Of a stretch of DNA of 64,000 nucleotides, positions 11,245 to 23,200 are shown piece after piece. Made by a program: the position numbers and the translations under genes. Position 1 is the stretch's first letter; each line of letters starts with the position of its first letter. Source of the DNA: CADEED01 sp035765415. Lineage in GTDB: Bacteria; Pseudomonadota; Gammaproteobacteria; Steroidobacterales; Steroidobacteraceae. Location: positions 62,001-126,000 of the forward strand of contig DASTXR010000006.1 in assembly GCA_035765415.1 (NCBI GenBank), in the 5' to 3' direction. The notes below the pieces were generated by a model. It was not told where the DNA came from and searched no databases. It saw only the letters and a program-made list of their open reading frames with translations.

Positions 11245-14200
11245 TCATCCCATCTGGGCCGCTTCGGCGGCCGACACTTCTTCGTTCAGGATTCTTTCGA
11301 TCATTCGCTGGTAGAACGCTTCGTCGAAGCCGGAAGCCGTGCTCCCCAGCACCCGCACCGCGAACCCGCGCATCGCAACGCCGACGATGCCCCGCGAATC
11401 GCAGACATCGATGTCGAGCCGCACGATCTCGTCGCCCGCCCGGCTGCCCGGTGTGTAGCGAATCCAGGCGAACATCCCGGCATCGGCGGTCAGCACCTCG
11501 GGCGAGCAGATACGCAGCGAGTCCATGGCGAAAGGCACGATGGGCTCGCCGGGCGACCTGTCGATGTCGGCGATCAGGCTCACCGACGCCTGCAGCGCGC
11601 AATCCATGAGCGCCGGGTGCAGTAGATAGTCCGCGCGCGTGGCCGCCAGGAACGCCGGCGTACGCAGGCGGGCGAGCAACTGGTTGTCGCCGGCCTCGAC
11701 CGCGACGACCGCGCGGTGGGCGGGACCGTAATGCAGTCCCATCTGCTCGAACGCGGCGTAGAGCCTGGCAGGCGGCAGCGTTCCGCGAGTCATCTGCGCC
11801 TCGAGGCGTGACAACTCGATCCTCGCCGGCGCCTGGGCGTCGATGAAGTTCGCAACGCCCTGGCAGTGAACCTGCGCATCGCCGCTGCAGATTTCGAACG
11901 CGACCTGGTCGCCCTCGTCCTCATCGCTCGCCGACAACGTGATGGACACGGACGTGCTCCCCGCGACCACCAGCGGCTTCAGCCACACGGTATTGCGCAG
12001 CTCGAGCACGGCCGACGGCGGAATCCCGGCCGACGCGAGCGTCATGGCGGCGCGAGCCATCTCGAGATACGCCACACCGGGCAGCACTTTGCGCACGTCG
12101 CCATCCAGCCGCACGCGGTGATCGCTCAGGAAGAACTCCGCGCCGCTGAAGTTCGACTGATATCGCTGCTGGCGGAAATCGGAGGTGTTCGCATGCAGCA
12201 GCGGGTGAAGGAATGCAGCCTGCGGCGCGACGGTCTCCACCGGGTCCGGCGCGTCTATCCAGTAGCGCTCGCGCGCGAACGGATACAGCGGCAGGCGCAT
12301 GCGAGGCGCCTTGACCTCGCCGTGGAGCCGATTCCAGTCGAGCGCGACACCCTTGATCCACAGGTCCAGCAGCTTCGAAAGCTTCTGCTGCGCGATCCAC
12401 CGGTCGACGATCATCTCCTTGAGATCCGTATCCTCGCCCAGCATGCGGGTGATTTCGCGATTGCGCTGCGCGACGCCCGCGTCGGAGCGCACGCCGCCGT
12501 CCACGTATTCCTGCAGCCTGGCGGTGAGCTCGTCGAGCGAGCTCACGACGAAACCCGTGCGCTCTTCCATCGCTGAGCGGCCCACTTGCAGGGTGCGCGC
12601 CAGGCGTGAAAGGTCGATCTTCTCGCGGTTCGCCCCCTGGGCGTCGCGAATGAAGGCGAGAAGATCCCGGGCCTTCTGCTGGAGCTGCGTCGTCGTGCGC
12701 GCCGAGAGCGGAATGAGATGGGTCGTGGGCGCAGCGGCTGCGACGTCGGGCCGGATCGCTTGGTTAGCCGACGCGTGCTCCGCGAGCACCACATGAACAT
12801 TGGTGCCGCTGAAACCAAACGCGCTGATGGCCGCGCGACGCCGGTCGGCGCCGTTGAGCGTCCACTCCTGCAACCGGTCGTTGACGTAGAACGGGCTGTC
12901 GTCGAGCTCGATGTGCTCGTTGAGCCGCTCGAAGTTGATGGTCGGCGGCAACTGCCGCTCGCGCAACGCGAGCACCAGCTTGATGAAGCCCGCGATGCCC
13001 GCGGCCGCGAGGCAGTGACCAATATCGCTCTTGACCGAGCCCAGCGCGCAGAAACGCTTCTTCTGCGTGTACTTCGCGAACGATCCCTTCAGCCCTTCCA
13101 CTTCGATGGGATCGCCGAGTTTGGTGCCGGTGCCATGCGCTTCGATGAGCTGGATGTTCGCGGGATCGATCTGGTGCCGGTCGTAGGTTTCCTGCTGCAA
13201 TCTCGTCTGCGATTCGGGATTGGGCGCGGTGATGCCGTTGGTTTTTCCGTCCTGGTTGACGCCCCACCCCTCGATGACGCCGTAGATGAGGTCGCCATCT
13301 TTCTCGGCGTCCGCGAGCCGCTTCAACATCACGACACCGACCGCCTCTCCCGGCACGAACCCGTTGGCGCGCTGATCGAAGGTGAAGCACCGGCCGTCCG
13401 GCGAGAGCATGCCGGCCTGGGAGGTCTTGATGTGCATTTCGGGAGTGGCCATGACCGCCACGCCGCCCGCCAGCGCCAGGTCGCTGCCGCCCGCCACCAG
13501 GCTGTCGCAGGCCGCGGCCAGCGCCGCCAGCGACGACGAGCAGGCGGTGTCGATAGATAGACAGGGCCCCTGCAGGTTCAGGAAGTAGGAAATTCGCGCC
13601 GCGAGGATGGAGTTGGCGCCGCCCGTGAATCCCTGTGCGCTCAGCCGCTGGTCGGGCGAAATCGCCTGGTAGTCGCCATTCGCGCAGCCGGCGAAAACTC
13701 CACACTTGCTGCCGGACAGCGCGTCGGCGTCGTAACCGGCATTTTCGATCGCGTGCCAGCAGGCTTCCAGGAACAGGCGCTGCTGCGGGTCCATGTTCTC
13801 CGCCTCGGTGGGCGAGATGCTGAAGAACAGCGGGTCGAACCGGTCGTAATCCTCGAGGGCGCCCATCCACCGGCTGTTGGTCTTGCCCGGCACCGCGGCG
13901 CCCGCGCTGTAGTAAGAGTCGATGTTCCAGCGCTGCGCCGGAATCTCCGTCACGCAACTGCGGCCGGCGGCGATGTTCTGCCAGAACTCTTCCACGTTGC
14001 GTGCCTGCGGAAACTGGCCGGCGATGCCGATGACGGCAATGGCCGTCGCGGGCCGCGCCGCGGCTCGCGCGGGGGATCCGTGGCGCCACGACACGAGCAC
14101 GCGGTGAGCGGCCGGGTCGCCGACGGTCACGGGCGCGGGCGTGGACGCGGGAGGGACCACAGGCGCGACCGCTCTAACCACTGCCGTCACGACCGCCGCC

Positions 14201-17200
14201 GGCTTCCCGGGCAACGTGCCGCGCTGGCGCGCTTCGTCCGTGATGAAGCGGCTGAGCTGCTTCAGCGTCGGATAGCTGTAGACCTTGGTGGCCAGCATCG
14301 ACAGCTTGTATTTCTCATTGATCTTGCGAACCCAGGTGACCGCGGCGATGGAATCCATGCCGAGGTCGATGAACTGGACGTCCTCATCGACGTCGTTCTC
14401 CTGCATCTGCAACTCGGCGGCCAGCAGCGTGCGTACGTCGCGCTTGACCGCGGTCAGCGCATCGTCGTCGCTGACGTTGTCGGCGGGCGTCGCGACCAGC
14501 GGCGCAGCGGGCGCGACCTGCTCGTTGCCGGCCTGCACGAAATTGCCCTGGATCTGCTCCACCACGGCGGACTGGCCCACGAAGGTCTGCTCGTGCATGG
14601 CCAGTTCGCGTTCGTACGTGTCGATGAGCGCGGCGCGCGGCGCATGTGTCAGTTGCCACTTGAGGCCCGCCAGGTGCCGGCGTGCCGCGCGCGCGATCTT
14701 GCGCGCGAGCGACATCGCGGCGGGCAGCACGTCCGCCCTCGCGAACACGGGCAGCGACACACCGCGGGAGCGCAGCTCCGCGCCCGTATAGGAATGCGCG
14801 GTGAGCAGGCTCTCGCGCGCCAGGTCATGGCCGATCTGCCGCGGAAAGATCAGCGTGGCGCCGGCGCCGGGCGTAAATCCGTAGTCCATGTACGGACTCA
14901 CGTAGCGGCTCTCCTCGCTCATGAGGACCAGGTCCGCAAACATGCCGAGCGACCAGCCGCCGCCGATGCCATGCCCCTGCATAGCCGCGATCACCGGCAC
15001 GCGGCATTCCATGGGTAGCTGGAAGATCTTGAAGTCGGTGAATTTCGCCTTGCCTTCCTGGATGGCCAGCAAGGTTTCCTGGGTGCCACCGGACGCGAAA
15101 TAGGTGTCGTAGCCGGTGAGGACCACCGCCTTGTAGGCCGGCGTTTGCTCGATGTGCGCGAAGACTTCGCGTACTCCCGCGACGAAGGCGTCGGAGAACA
15201 GGTTCTTCGCCTCGCGATCCTCCATCCGAACGACGAGGATGCCGTCCGGATGAGCGATGGCGGAAACCACGTTCGATTCCAGCGGCACCGGCGTGGGCGC
15301 CAGCGGCGCGGGCGCATCCGCCGCTTCGTCGCGCAGCCCGGGCTCAGGCCACTGCGGCGCCGCCGCTGTTCGCGCGCGAATGAGCGAAGTCATGCGCCGC
15401 TTCCATGCCACGACTTCCTCGCGCGGCCGGCGCGTCCAGTCCCGCGCGATTTTCAGCGCCGCGGGCAATACGGAGTCACGAGCCGCGACGGCGACGGCGC
15501 CGGCGCGCCGCCGCAGGTCGGCACCCGAATATCCGGCGCCCGTGAGCACGATTTCGCGGCCCAGGCAGTCGCCGAAGCGCAGCGGGAACATCACGGCGGC
15601 TTCCCTTTCGACGGGCAGCCCCGCCACCGTGTCGTCGAACGAGTAGCCACTTTCCGTGCAGTAGACGCAGGCATCGAAGAACTGGCTGGCCAGCCAGCCC
15701 AAACCCCTGGCGTTCGAGGCCAGTGCGCCGATGACGGGCAGGCGCGACTCGAGCAGCAGGTTGCGGAATTCCTCGTACGCGCCTTCCGGCGCGTACGCGA
15801 GAAAGTCACGGCACTCGCAGGCGAACACGATGGCCTTGTAGTTAGACGACGCGTTGGCCCGGGCGATCGTCCTGGCCAGGCCGTGCGCCAGGTCCCTCGG
15901 CCATACGTCATCGTCGCCGATGGTGACGACCAGCACGTCTGCGGCGTCGATGGGCGTGGACAGCGAGAAGCAGCGCGTTGATTCGACCGGATTGCCGCCG
16001 GCACTCTCAGGCTGCGGAGCCAGATCGTGTACGGGCGCGTCGGGCGCCGCGAGATTGCGGACCAGCTCGTGGAAAGGACGCGAGAGATGCTGCTTGAGCA
16101 GGCGCAGCGCAGTCTGCGACTTGCCCGCAAGGTCTGCCGCCAGCTGCCGGGCGCGGGTCTCGACGTCCTCGCGCGGTGTAATCGGACAGGTCCATCCCTT
16201 CTCGCGCAGGTCCGCCCCGGTTGAAACCGTCGACACATGCAGGAAGTCGCAGGCGCGCGCAAATCCCAGGCGCTCGGCGAACAGGGCTTCCTCGGCCGCG
16301 GTGGGTCCGCGCCATTCGTTCACACTCGAGAACGAGTAGTTTGCCGATTCATCGAGCACCATGAAGTCGCACAACGCGCACGCCAGGAACGCGTCGCCGC
16401 TGACATCGGCCTGCACGGCGGCGATGGTCGGCACCGGGAAGGCGGCAATCGCCTCGCACAGTTCTCGTGAGGCGCGGGCCACGGCGCCGCTGACGATCAA
16501 CACCTTGATGTCGTCCGAGGCCGCCGCGGTAGCCAGCGCCTGCAGCACCTGTTCAGTCGGCGCATCGGCGCGAAGCTCATGAATGCCGGTGCCGTGATTG
16601 CTCAAGGAAGTCGAAAGGCCGGATGGCGATGCCGATTCCAGGGGATTCGACAGCGTCACCGCCGGCCGCCGGGCGGAAGGCGCGTTCGCGTTTGAAGGAG
16701 CGGCCGACAAGGCGATCACGGGAGCGGCCAGCGAAACCGCGATGGCCTTCTTGCGTTCATCGAGCGCTACCGGCTTCGGCGCCGCCGGTGTAACCCTTAC
16801 CGGAGTTGCGGCGTAACGTACGCCGCGCATCTGGACGCACACCCGCCCCTGCGCATCGCAGAGGTCGATGTCCACTCTTATATATGTGTCGTCGGAGCTG
16901 TTAGCCGCGCCGAGCCGGATCCAGGCCACCATGTCGCGGGCGCAGGGCCAGAACACATGCAGGGATTCGAGCGAAATCGGCGAACCGGGCGTTTGCTTTG
17001 TGGATTTCCAGCCTTCGATGAGACCCGAGGCGGCCTGCATCGCTCCCTCCATCAGCGAAGGATGCAAGACATAATCCCCGAGGCTCGCGGCCAGCGATTC
17101 GGGCAGACGGAGCTGCGCCAGCAACTGGCGATCGCCCATCGATACGCCATATATAAGGTGTGCGCGGGTGGCAGACATCGCGCCTGCATCCAGCCTGGCT

Positions 17201-20200
17201 CCCGTCATCCGGGCTTCGAGCGCGCCGATGTCGATCTTTGCGGGCGCGGGCTGCGAACTGAATGCGGCGCTACCCTGGCAGTGAACGAGCTCCGTTTCAC
17301 CCTGCCCGCTGTAAACCTCGAAGTCGATCGCATCGCCATGCCCGCGCAACGCAATGTGCATGGGCCCGGCGTCGCGCAGCGCCACGGGTCGCGCCCAGTG
17401 GACATCGCGTAGTTCGAGCGCGGCGGAGTCCGAATCGGATGAGCGTGTGGCGCGCTCGAGTGCGACGCGCGCCATCTCCAGGTGAGCCATCGCCGGGAGC
17501 GTGCGGTCCACGAAAAAGAATTCGCGGCCGGTGAACGTGGAGCTGTAACGCTGCAGGCCGAGATCCGAGGTGTTGGCATGGAGCAGGGGATGCAGCGTCG
17601 CCGGGACCGTGACGGGTGCCCTATCTACCCAGTACCGCTCCTTCGCGAACGGGTACGGCGGAAGGCTGACGCGCCGAGGGCTGGCATGAAGTTCCTGCCA
17701 ATCGACCTGCGCTCCCTGGACCCAGAGCCCGAGCAGCTCGGCGAGTGGCAAACCTGTGGCCGCCAATGTCGATTCCTGGTGGCGCTTCACGCGGCCCTGG
17801 CGGGTGTCCGCGATGTCCTTGTCGCCGGCGATGAAGGCCTGCAGCTTTTCTGTCAGTTGCGCGACTGAGCTCACCACCATGCCGAAACGTTCTTCGAGCG
17901 CTTCGCGACCGGTCTGCAGCGTGTACGCCACGTCCGCGAGCTCGAGCGACTCCGCGCGGACATGCTCGAGCAGATCCTGCGCCTTTTGCCGGAGCTGCTC
18001 CGGCGTCCTCGCGGACAGCGGAATGACGAGCGCGGAAACGCGCGTCCGCGGCTCGACCGGCGCCGGCCGATATTCCTCGACGATCAGATGGGCATTCGAG
18101 CCGCCGGCGCCGAACGACGAGACGCCGGCGATTCGGGGCACTTCACGCAGGACGCCATCGACGGCGCGCCGCGGACGCACCCACGGCGCAAGGCTCTGCT
18201 GCACGCGAAATGGCGTCTGCGCGAAATCGATGCCCGGGTTCGGGACGGCGGAATGCAGCGACGGGACGAGCTGCCCGTGTTTCAACTGCAGCAACACCTT
18301 GGTGAGGCCGGCGATACCGGCCGCGGACTCGCAGTGGCCGATGTTCGACTTCAACGAGCCGATGGCGCAGTACTGAGTGGCGGCGCCGGCGCCCGCAAAG
18401 GCGCGCGTCAGGCCGGCGATCTCGATCGGATCACCGAGCGCGGTGCCGGTTCCATGGGCTTCGACGTAGCTCACATGATCCGCGGAGACTCGCGCGCGCT
18501 TAAGCGCAAGCGTGACCAGCGCCGCCTGCGCGAGGGGATTGGGAACGGTGTAGCCGTTGGTCTTCCCGCCGGCATTGATGGCGCTGCCCTTGATGACGCC
18601 GTAGATATGGTCGCCGTCCCGTTCGGCGTTCGCGAGCGGCTTCAGCACGATGGCGCCCACGCCTTCCGCGTCGACGAACCCATCCGCGTGTTCACCAAAC
18701 GCCCTGCATTCATTGCCGCTCGAGAGCATCGTGAGCTCCGAGAGCTCCTGGTAATGCACCGCGTCGATGATGAGATTGACGCCGCCGGCGATGACGCAGT
18801 CGCTCATGCCGCTGTAGAGGCTCTCGAGCGCCAGGTGAATCGCGGTCAGCGACGAGGAGCAGGCCGTGTCCACGGCCATGGACGGGCCCTGGAAATTGAA
18901 GAAGTATGAAACGCGGTTGGCGATGGAGTAATGCGCGGGTTGCGGCGTGTAGCGGGAATTCATGACGCCGACGAACACACCAATCTTGCCGACCGGCCCC
19001 AGGCCCTCGGGCGTGTAGCCGGCATCTTCGATGGCGTGATAGCAGGACTGCAGGAACAGGCGCTCCTGCGGATCCATGCGCTTGGCTTCCTTCGGAGCGA
19101 TCTTGAAGAACAGCGGATCGAATTCATCGATGCCATCGAGGAACCCGCCCCACTGGCTGTAGATCTTGCCGGGCTTGCCCTTCTCCGCATCGAAGTGGTC
19201 TTCCCATTTCCAGCGTTCCGCCGGCACCTGCGTAATGCAGTTCACGCCATTCGCGAGGCGGTCCCAGAATTCTCCGAGGTCCTTCGCCTTCGGATATCGG
19301 CCGCTCAGGCCGACGATCGCAACGTCGAAGATCGAGCCGGCGGCCACTTCTTTCGACTGTCCACGCTCGGGCGCCGGCGCGCGAGGCGGCCAAGCCTCCG
19401 CGGGTTCGCCCGTCCCGGTGTTAGCCGGCAACACGGCCTGCAACTGCGTTTTGCGGTGGGTGAGGAAGTAGTCCACCAGCGCGGCGATAGTCTGAACTTC
19501 GAAGAACAGCGTGCTCGAGATGCCGGGGAACACCTTGCGAAGTTGATAGTTGAGCTGACCGATGAGGATGGAATCGAGACCGTATTCCCCGAGCGGGCGG
19601 CGCAGCTCGATGTTTTCGGGCTGGATGCGCAGCGTGGCGGCGATCAGCTTGCGGAAATAGGCGGCGCCCGCCTCGCGCAGCGCACTTTGCGAGTCGGTGT
19701 CCGGCAACGAGCTGGCCGGAACCGTCGCGGTGTCCGCCACGGGTACGGCGGGTTGCGCCGCGTCCTGCGGCTGACGTACCCAGCCGTCGCTGCGCGCAGC
19801 GATGACCTGCTGGCCGAACTGATGGGATTGCGGTGCAGGGAACGCGATCGCGTCGAAGCCTTCTTCGGCCAGCACCTGCGCCCACTTGTCGGGCGTCAGT
19901 CCCGGGCTTCCCGGCAGGCGCGTGGCGGCATCCTCGTGCAGCCACCAGCCTTCCAGCAGTCCGAAAGTGAGATGGGTGAACAGCGACCACGTGCTGATTT
20001 CATTGAGCAGCAGCACGCCCTGGCTCTTGAGCAATGCCTTGGCATTGCGCAGCGCCTCGCGGATGCGCGGCGTCGCATGCAGCACGTTGGTGGCGATGAC
20101 GAAATCGAAACCACCGGCGTCGACGTTCTGCGGGGCCACCGGCTTCGAGACGTCGAACAGCGCAGTAGTTAGCGTGGGGAGCAGCGGCTGGTAATGTTCC

Positions 20201-23200
20201 TCGCCGTGCATGAGGAACGCGCGCGAAACGTCCGTGTAGCAATATTCCGCGATGGCCAGGCCTTCGAGCGCGGGCAGGATCCTGGCGGTGGTGCCGCCGG
20301 TGCCGGCGCCGATTTCCAGGATGCGAATGCCGTGCGCATTCGAACGCTGCGCGCAGGCCAGCAAGGTGTCGCCCAGCACTTCGTTGAAATGATCGGCGAG
20401 CGCATTGTCACGGTAGATGCCTTCGACCAGTTGCATCGAAGAGCCGGGAAACATGACGTCGGTGGCGCGCGCTCGTCCCCCGAGCAGGTCGGGCAGCGCC
20501 TTCAGGCAGGCTTCGACCAGCCGGACCTGCGCGCGAAGGTTGGGGTTGGCCTCCCACGACGCCTTGTTCGAATCCCACTCCGACCACAGCTCGGCGAGAC
20601 TCCTCACCGCCGGCAATTTGCGCTGCTCCAGGAAGCGGATGCTGCTGTCGAGCCAGCGCTGGTGCGCGGGCACCGACTGGAATTGCGCGGCCGCCAGGGT
20701 GGCGGCAAGCAGCTCCGCGAGCAACGTATCCATCGCCGGGGATTGCAGGCCGCCTTCGGGCGCTGTCGGCCGTCGCTGTGAAACGGGTGCGAGGGGTTCA
20801 CCTGCGCCCGCCGCTGCCGCGGGCACGCGGACGAGCGTCTCTGTCGGGACGAGGTCCTCGATGGACCGGCCGGCCGTCTTGACGATGGCAACCTGATCCA
20901 GCTCCGAGCCGATGAGCGCCTGCAGCGCGGCCAGGCCTTCTTCCGGGTCGATCGAGCCAAACCCCAGGCGCGCCATGGACTTGCCATGCGCATCGTTCGC
21001 CACGATGCCAACCCTGCCCCAGTAGCCCCAGTTCACGACCTTGACGGGATAAGGCCGCGCCTGCCGCAGGCTGGCCGCGAAGCTGTCCTTGAACGTGCAG
21101 CCGGCGGCGTAGTTAGACTGTCCCGGTGAGCGGATGAACGACAGCACCGACGAGAAGAACAGCATGAAGTCGAGCGGCTGCGCGCCGAATACGCGATCCA
21201 GGTTCACGCTGATATCGACTTTTGCCGACAAGCCGGCACGGAATCGCGGTTCGTCCATGTGCTGGACACTCTTGTCCTGCAGGATGATCGCCGAGTGCAC
21301 GACGCCGTGAATGGCGGGAAAGTGCTGCGCAATGGTGGCCGATGCGCGCTGCAAGGCTTCGAGATCGGTCGCATCGGCCCTGACATACAGCGGCGCGGCT
21401 CCCAATCGGCCCAGCGAGTCGATCTTCGCCCTGATGGTGTCGTTGATCTCTTCGCGTCCTATCCAGACCATGCGCGCCTGGAAACGCTCGATCATGAATC
21501 GGCTCCACGCCTCGCCCAGGCCGCCTGCGCCACCGATGACGACATAGACGCCGTTCTGCCGGTAGTAGACAGGACGATCCGCGGGCAACTCCGGAACCTC
21601 GGCGAATTCCTGGCGCAGCCATTCGCCCTGGCGGCAGGCGAGTCCGTTGCCGCGCTTGTCTGCGGGCAGTGACAGACAGCGTGCGGCGGTCACGGACTCG
21701 AGCGAATCCACGTCCACCAGGTTCAGATTCCACTGCGGATATTCTTTCGCGAGGCTGCCGACCAGGCCGAACACGCCGGCATGCGCCGGCTGGATCGCCT
21801 CGTCCTTGCGAACCCGTTGCGCGCAGCGCGTGATGAGCGTCCAGGCAAGCTCGTGATCCGCGAAACCCAGATCGAGCAGCGCCTTCGCAATCCGGAACAC
21901 GGCGAGTACGCCGCCTTGCTGCGCCTCGATGAGGCTCTGACCCTCCGCGACGTCGGGCGCGACCCAGACGAGGTGTTCGAAGTGTCTTTGCGCGAGGGCG
22001 TCCCGCACCTGTTCGATGGTGGCGGACGCGGGGAGTTGCAGCTGTTCGGCATCCGCATGCGTGCGCTGCAGCCAGGTGAACGCATCGGTATCGCTCGCGA
22101 TGAGCAGCACGCGGCCGGACCGGGGCGTGGAGTTCACGTCGTGAAAATACGGATTCCAGTGCGGAACGATGCACGTCATGCCCGACTTGTCCGCGAGCAG
22201 CGCGGGCTCGCCTTTCGCTTCACGTACGGAAAAGCCACGCATCTGAATGCACACATTTCCGAGTTCGTCGCACAGGTCGATATCCAGCTTCCGGACGGAA
22301 TCGTGTTGCTCAACCCCATGACGAATCCAGGCGAATGCGCCCTCGCCCGGGGCCGCGAAAATACGCAGCGAATCGAGCGCGAACGGCAGCAACGCCTTGC
22401 CCGACTTCGGATTTGCGACCAGCGCCACCGCGGCCTGCAACGCGCCATCCATGAGGCTCGGGTGCAGCAGATAGTCGCCGTGCGACGACCGCAGCGCGTC
22501 GGGAAGGTTCAGCCGCGCGAGCGACTGGCGGGTAGTTTGATGAACCCCGGTCACCGCACGATGCGCGGGGCCATAGACGAGCCCCATGCGCGCCAGCGAA
22601 TCATAGAAGTCGGCCGTGTCGCGCCCGGCGTTCTGCAATTGCGCGCGCAGTGCGTCGAGGTCGAGCCTGGCCGGCGCCGGCACGGCAACGAATGCAGCGC
22701 GGCCTTCGCAATGCAGAACGTTGGTGTTCTCGCCGCGGACCTCGAATTCGATCTGCGCGCTGCCATTCTCGGGGTCGTCCGCAAGCTCGATGCGCACCTG
22801 CTTCTGGCCGTCGACCAGCAGCGGTTGCGACCACAAGGTGTCGCGCAGCTCGAGCACCGTGGATTCCGGATGACGGGGCAGCGCCTTCTCGATGGCCGCA
22901 CGCGCCATCTCCAGATAGGCCACGGCGGGCAGTACCGGCCGCGCACCGCGGTTGTCCAGGTTCACCCGGTGGTCGGCCAGAAAGAATTCTTCACCTCCGA
23001 AGGTCGACTGGTAGACCTGCTGGTAAAGATCCGAAACATTCGCGTGCAGCAGGGGATGGAGCACGGCAGCGCCGGCGGCGCCCGCGGCCGGCAAGTCGAT
23101 CCAGAAGCGCTCGCGTGCGAATGGATAGGTGGGCACGCTGGTGCAGGCCCGTCGTCCCGACTGCAGCGAACGCCAATCGACGTCGAGACCCTTCGTCCAG

